DNA of 64,000 bases from Burkholderia puraquae (lineage in GTDB: Bacteria > Pseudomonadota > Gammaproteobacteria > Burkholderiales > Burkholderiaceae). Both the position numbers and the translations under genes were made by a program. Under the pieces are notes generated by a model that was not told the DNA's origin, did not search any database, and worked only from the letters and a program-made list of their open reading frames with translations. Each line of letters opens with the position of its first letter. The stretch's first letter is position 1. The DNA is taken from positions 100,739 to 164,738 of the forward strand of contig NZ_NBYX01000017.1 of assembly GCF_002099195.1 (NCBI RefSeq). Reading direction: 5' to 3'. This document shows positions 62,732 to 64,000 of this stretch, piece after piece.

Positions 62732-64000
62732 TTACCACGGCAGCGAATACGTCTTCGTATTCGTGAAGCTCTTCATCGCTTCCTGCACGCCTTCCTTGTA
62801 CCCGAGCCCCGAATCCTTCACGCCGCCGAACGGCGTCAGTTCGAGCCGGTAGCCCGGCACTTCGCGCACGTTCACGCTGCCGACTTCCAGCTCGGTGATG
62901 AAGCGCGTGATGTTGTCGAAGCGGTTCGTGCAGACCGACGACGACAGCGCATAGTCGGTGCTGTTCGACATCCGGATCGCTTCGTCGATGTCGCGAAAAC
63001 GCATGATCGGCGACACGGGGCCGAACGTCTCGTACTTCACGAGCGGCATGTCGGGCGTCACGCGATCGATCACCGTCGGCGAATACAGCGCGCCGCTGCG
63101 GACGTTGCCGACCAGGAGCCGCGCACCGCGCGCGATCGCGTCGTTCACCTGCTGCTCGCAGAATTTCGCGGCCGCCTCGTCGATCACCGTGCCCATGTCG
63201 ACCGACGGATCGGACGGATTGCCGTACGACCAGGCGTTGGTTTTCTCGACGACGAGCGCCGTGAAGCGATCGGCCACCGATTCATGCACGAGCATCCGCT
63301 TGATCGCCGTGCAGCGCTGCCCCGAGTTCTTGTACGAACCCGACACCGCCAGCGTGCTCGCTTCGTCGAGATCGGCGTCTTCCATCACGATGATCGGATC
63401 GTTGCCGCCGAGTTCGAGCACCGCGCGCCGGTAGCCCATTCGCGACGCGATCGACTTGCCGATCGACACGCCGCCCGTGAACGTGATCAGGTCGATCGCG
63501 GGGTTCGTGATCAGTTCGTCGGCAATCTCCGCCGGGTCGCCGGTGATCACTTGCAGCATCTGCGGCGGCAGCCCGGCTTCGTACAGGATGTCCGCGAACA
63601 GGTAGCACGACAGCGGCACCTTCTCCGACGGCTTCACGACGATCCGGTTGTTGGTCGCGACCGACGGCACGATCTTGTGCGCGACCTGGTTCATCGGATG
63701 GTTGAACGGCGTGATCGCGGAAATCACGCCGAGCAACGGATCGCGCTGCGTGTACACGCGACGCTTCTTGCCGTGCGGCGTCAGGTCGCACGAGAAGATC
63801 TGCCCGTCGTCCTTCAGCACCTCGCCCGCGCCGAACGTCAGCACGTCGGCCACGCGGCCCGCCTCGTACGTCGAATCCTTGAGGCACAGGCCGGCCTCGG
63901 CCGTGATCAGCGCTGCAATCTCGGCGGTGCGCGAGCGCACGATGTCGGCCGCGCGACGCAGGATCGCCGCGCGATCGTGACGCGTGAGCGTCGGCCGGTA
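62732..64000 (-). CDS. Aldehyde dehydrogenase, phosphonoacetaldehyde-dehydrogenase-like (partial)
   Basis: The C-terminal 422 codons of an NAD(P)-dependent aldehyde dehydrogenase; the 5' end lies beyond the right edge, and coding continues to base 64000 (YRPTLTRHDRAAIL). Catalytic Cys is in SGQRCTAIKR and the Glu in VLELGGNDP; the cofactor region FTGGVSIGKSIA and C-terminal LTPFGGVKDSGLGYKEGVQ are present. The C-terminus and overall sequence look like the putative phosphonoacetaldehyde dehydrogenase group, but without the neighbouring genes the substrate is uncertain. Confidence 0.88.
   Translation of the reverse strand, partial: YRPTLTRHDRAAILRRAADIVRSRTAEIAALITAEAGLCLKDSTYEAGRVADVLTFGAGEVLKDDGQIFSCDLTPHGKKRRVYTQRDPLLGVISAITPFNHPMNQVAHKIVPSVATNNRIVVKPSEKVPLSCYLFADILYEAGLPPQMLQVITGDPAEIADELITNPAIDLITFTGGVSIGKSIASRMGYRRAVLELGGNDPIIVMEDADLDEASTLAVSGSYKNSGQRCTAIKRMLVHESVADRFTALVVEKTNAWSYGNPSDPSVDMGTVIDEAAAKFCEQQVNDAIARGARLLVGNVRSGALYSPTVIDRVTPDMPLVKYETFGPVSPIMRFRDIDEAIRMSNSTDYALSSSVCTNRFDNITRFITELEVGSVNVREVPGYRLELTPFGGVKDSGLGYKEGVQEAMKSFTNTKTYSLPW

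Overview
The window is high-GC, densely coded proteobacterial chromosome. Gene content, protein lengths and gene order point to Burkholderia, most likely the Burkholderia cepacia complex: a 447-aa HslU, a RegB/RegA-type redox pair, MetX with MetW, a QueE with the unusual CX14CX2C cluster loop known from Burkholderia multivorans, and GatCAB divergent from mreBCD-mrdA-rodA. Almost everything looks like core chromosome. The one clear accessory block is the 6.6-16.9 kb adhesion region.

Layout. 1-6.6 kb: end of hslV, hslU, a redox-type histidine kinase/response regulator pair with a small Cys-rich protein upstream, then argB, a HAD pyrimidine nucleotidase and slmA. 6.6-7.2 kb: a decayed ISAs1-type transposase end. 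7.4-13.5 kb: a chaperone-usher fimbrial cluster (pilin, chaperone, usher, two-domain adhesin, second pilin). 13.9-16.9 kb: a classical autotransporter. 16.9-18.9 kb: a SAM-II-like riboswitch with an additional helix, then metX-metW. 19.0-21.5 kb: ampG and an M48-family protein whose HExxH motif reads HGxxH. 21.5-28.9 kb: an AraC regulator divergent from a zinc alcohol dehydrogenase, then xth, ppk2 and gatC-gatA-gatB on the minus strand. 29.3-35.6 kb: the rod-shape operon mreB-mreC-mreD-mrdA-rodA. 35.7-39.9 kb: a Sel1-repeat protein, an HpaI-type aldolase, queC-queE-queD and tRNA-Phe. 40-48.5 kb, all minus strand: def-fmt-lysE-htpX, a pair of strong palindromes, then rsmB-DUF4390-ntrY-ntrX. 48.7-53.3 kb: dprA, a thioredoxin-like gene and topoisomerase III. 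53.4-60.3 kb: a LysR regulator divergent from a 2-hydroxyacid dehydrogenase, a patatin-like lipase, a PaaI thioesterase, tRNA-Lys(CTT), a DUF3592 membrane protein, and a CGNR zinc-finger gene divergent from an alpha/beta hydrolase. 60.3-64 kb: a polar amino acid ABC importer and the 3' part of an aldehyde dehydrogenase running off the window.

How genes work together. metX-metW are translationally coupled and sit under a SAM-sensing leader, so methionine synthesis is probably feedback controlled at the RNA level. The mre/mrd operon supplies the elongasome. queC-E-D make the queuosine precursor preQ0. The fimbrial cluster plus autotransporter looks like a surface-adhesion module inserted between the conserved slmA and metX loci.

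The observations most worth checking are the SAM-II leader with its extra helix and its 5' hairpin, the inactivated-looking M48 motif, the near-perfect inverted repeat at the lysR intergenic region, the palindrome between the CGNR gene and the Asp-nucleophile hydrolase, and the NtrX-type regulator without an AAA+ domain. I found no CRISPR array, prophage, or clearly novel multi-gene defence system.
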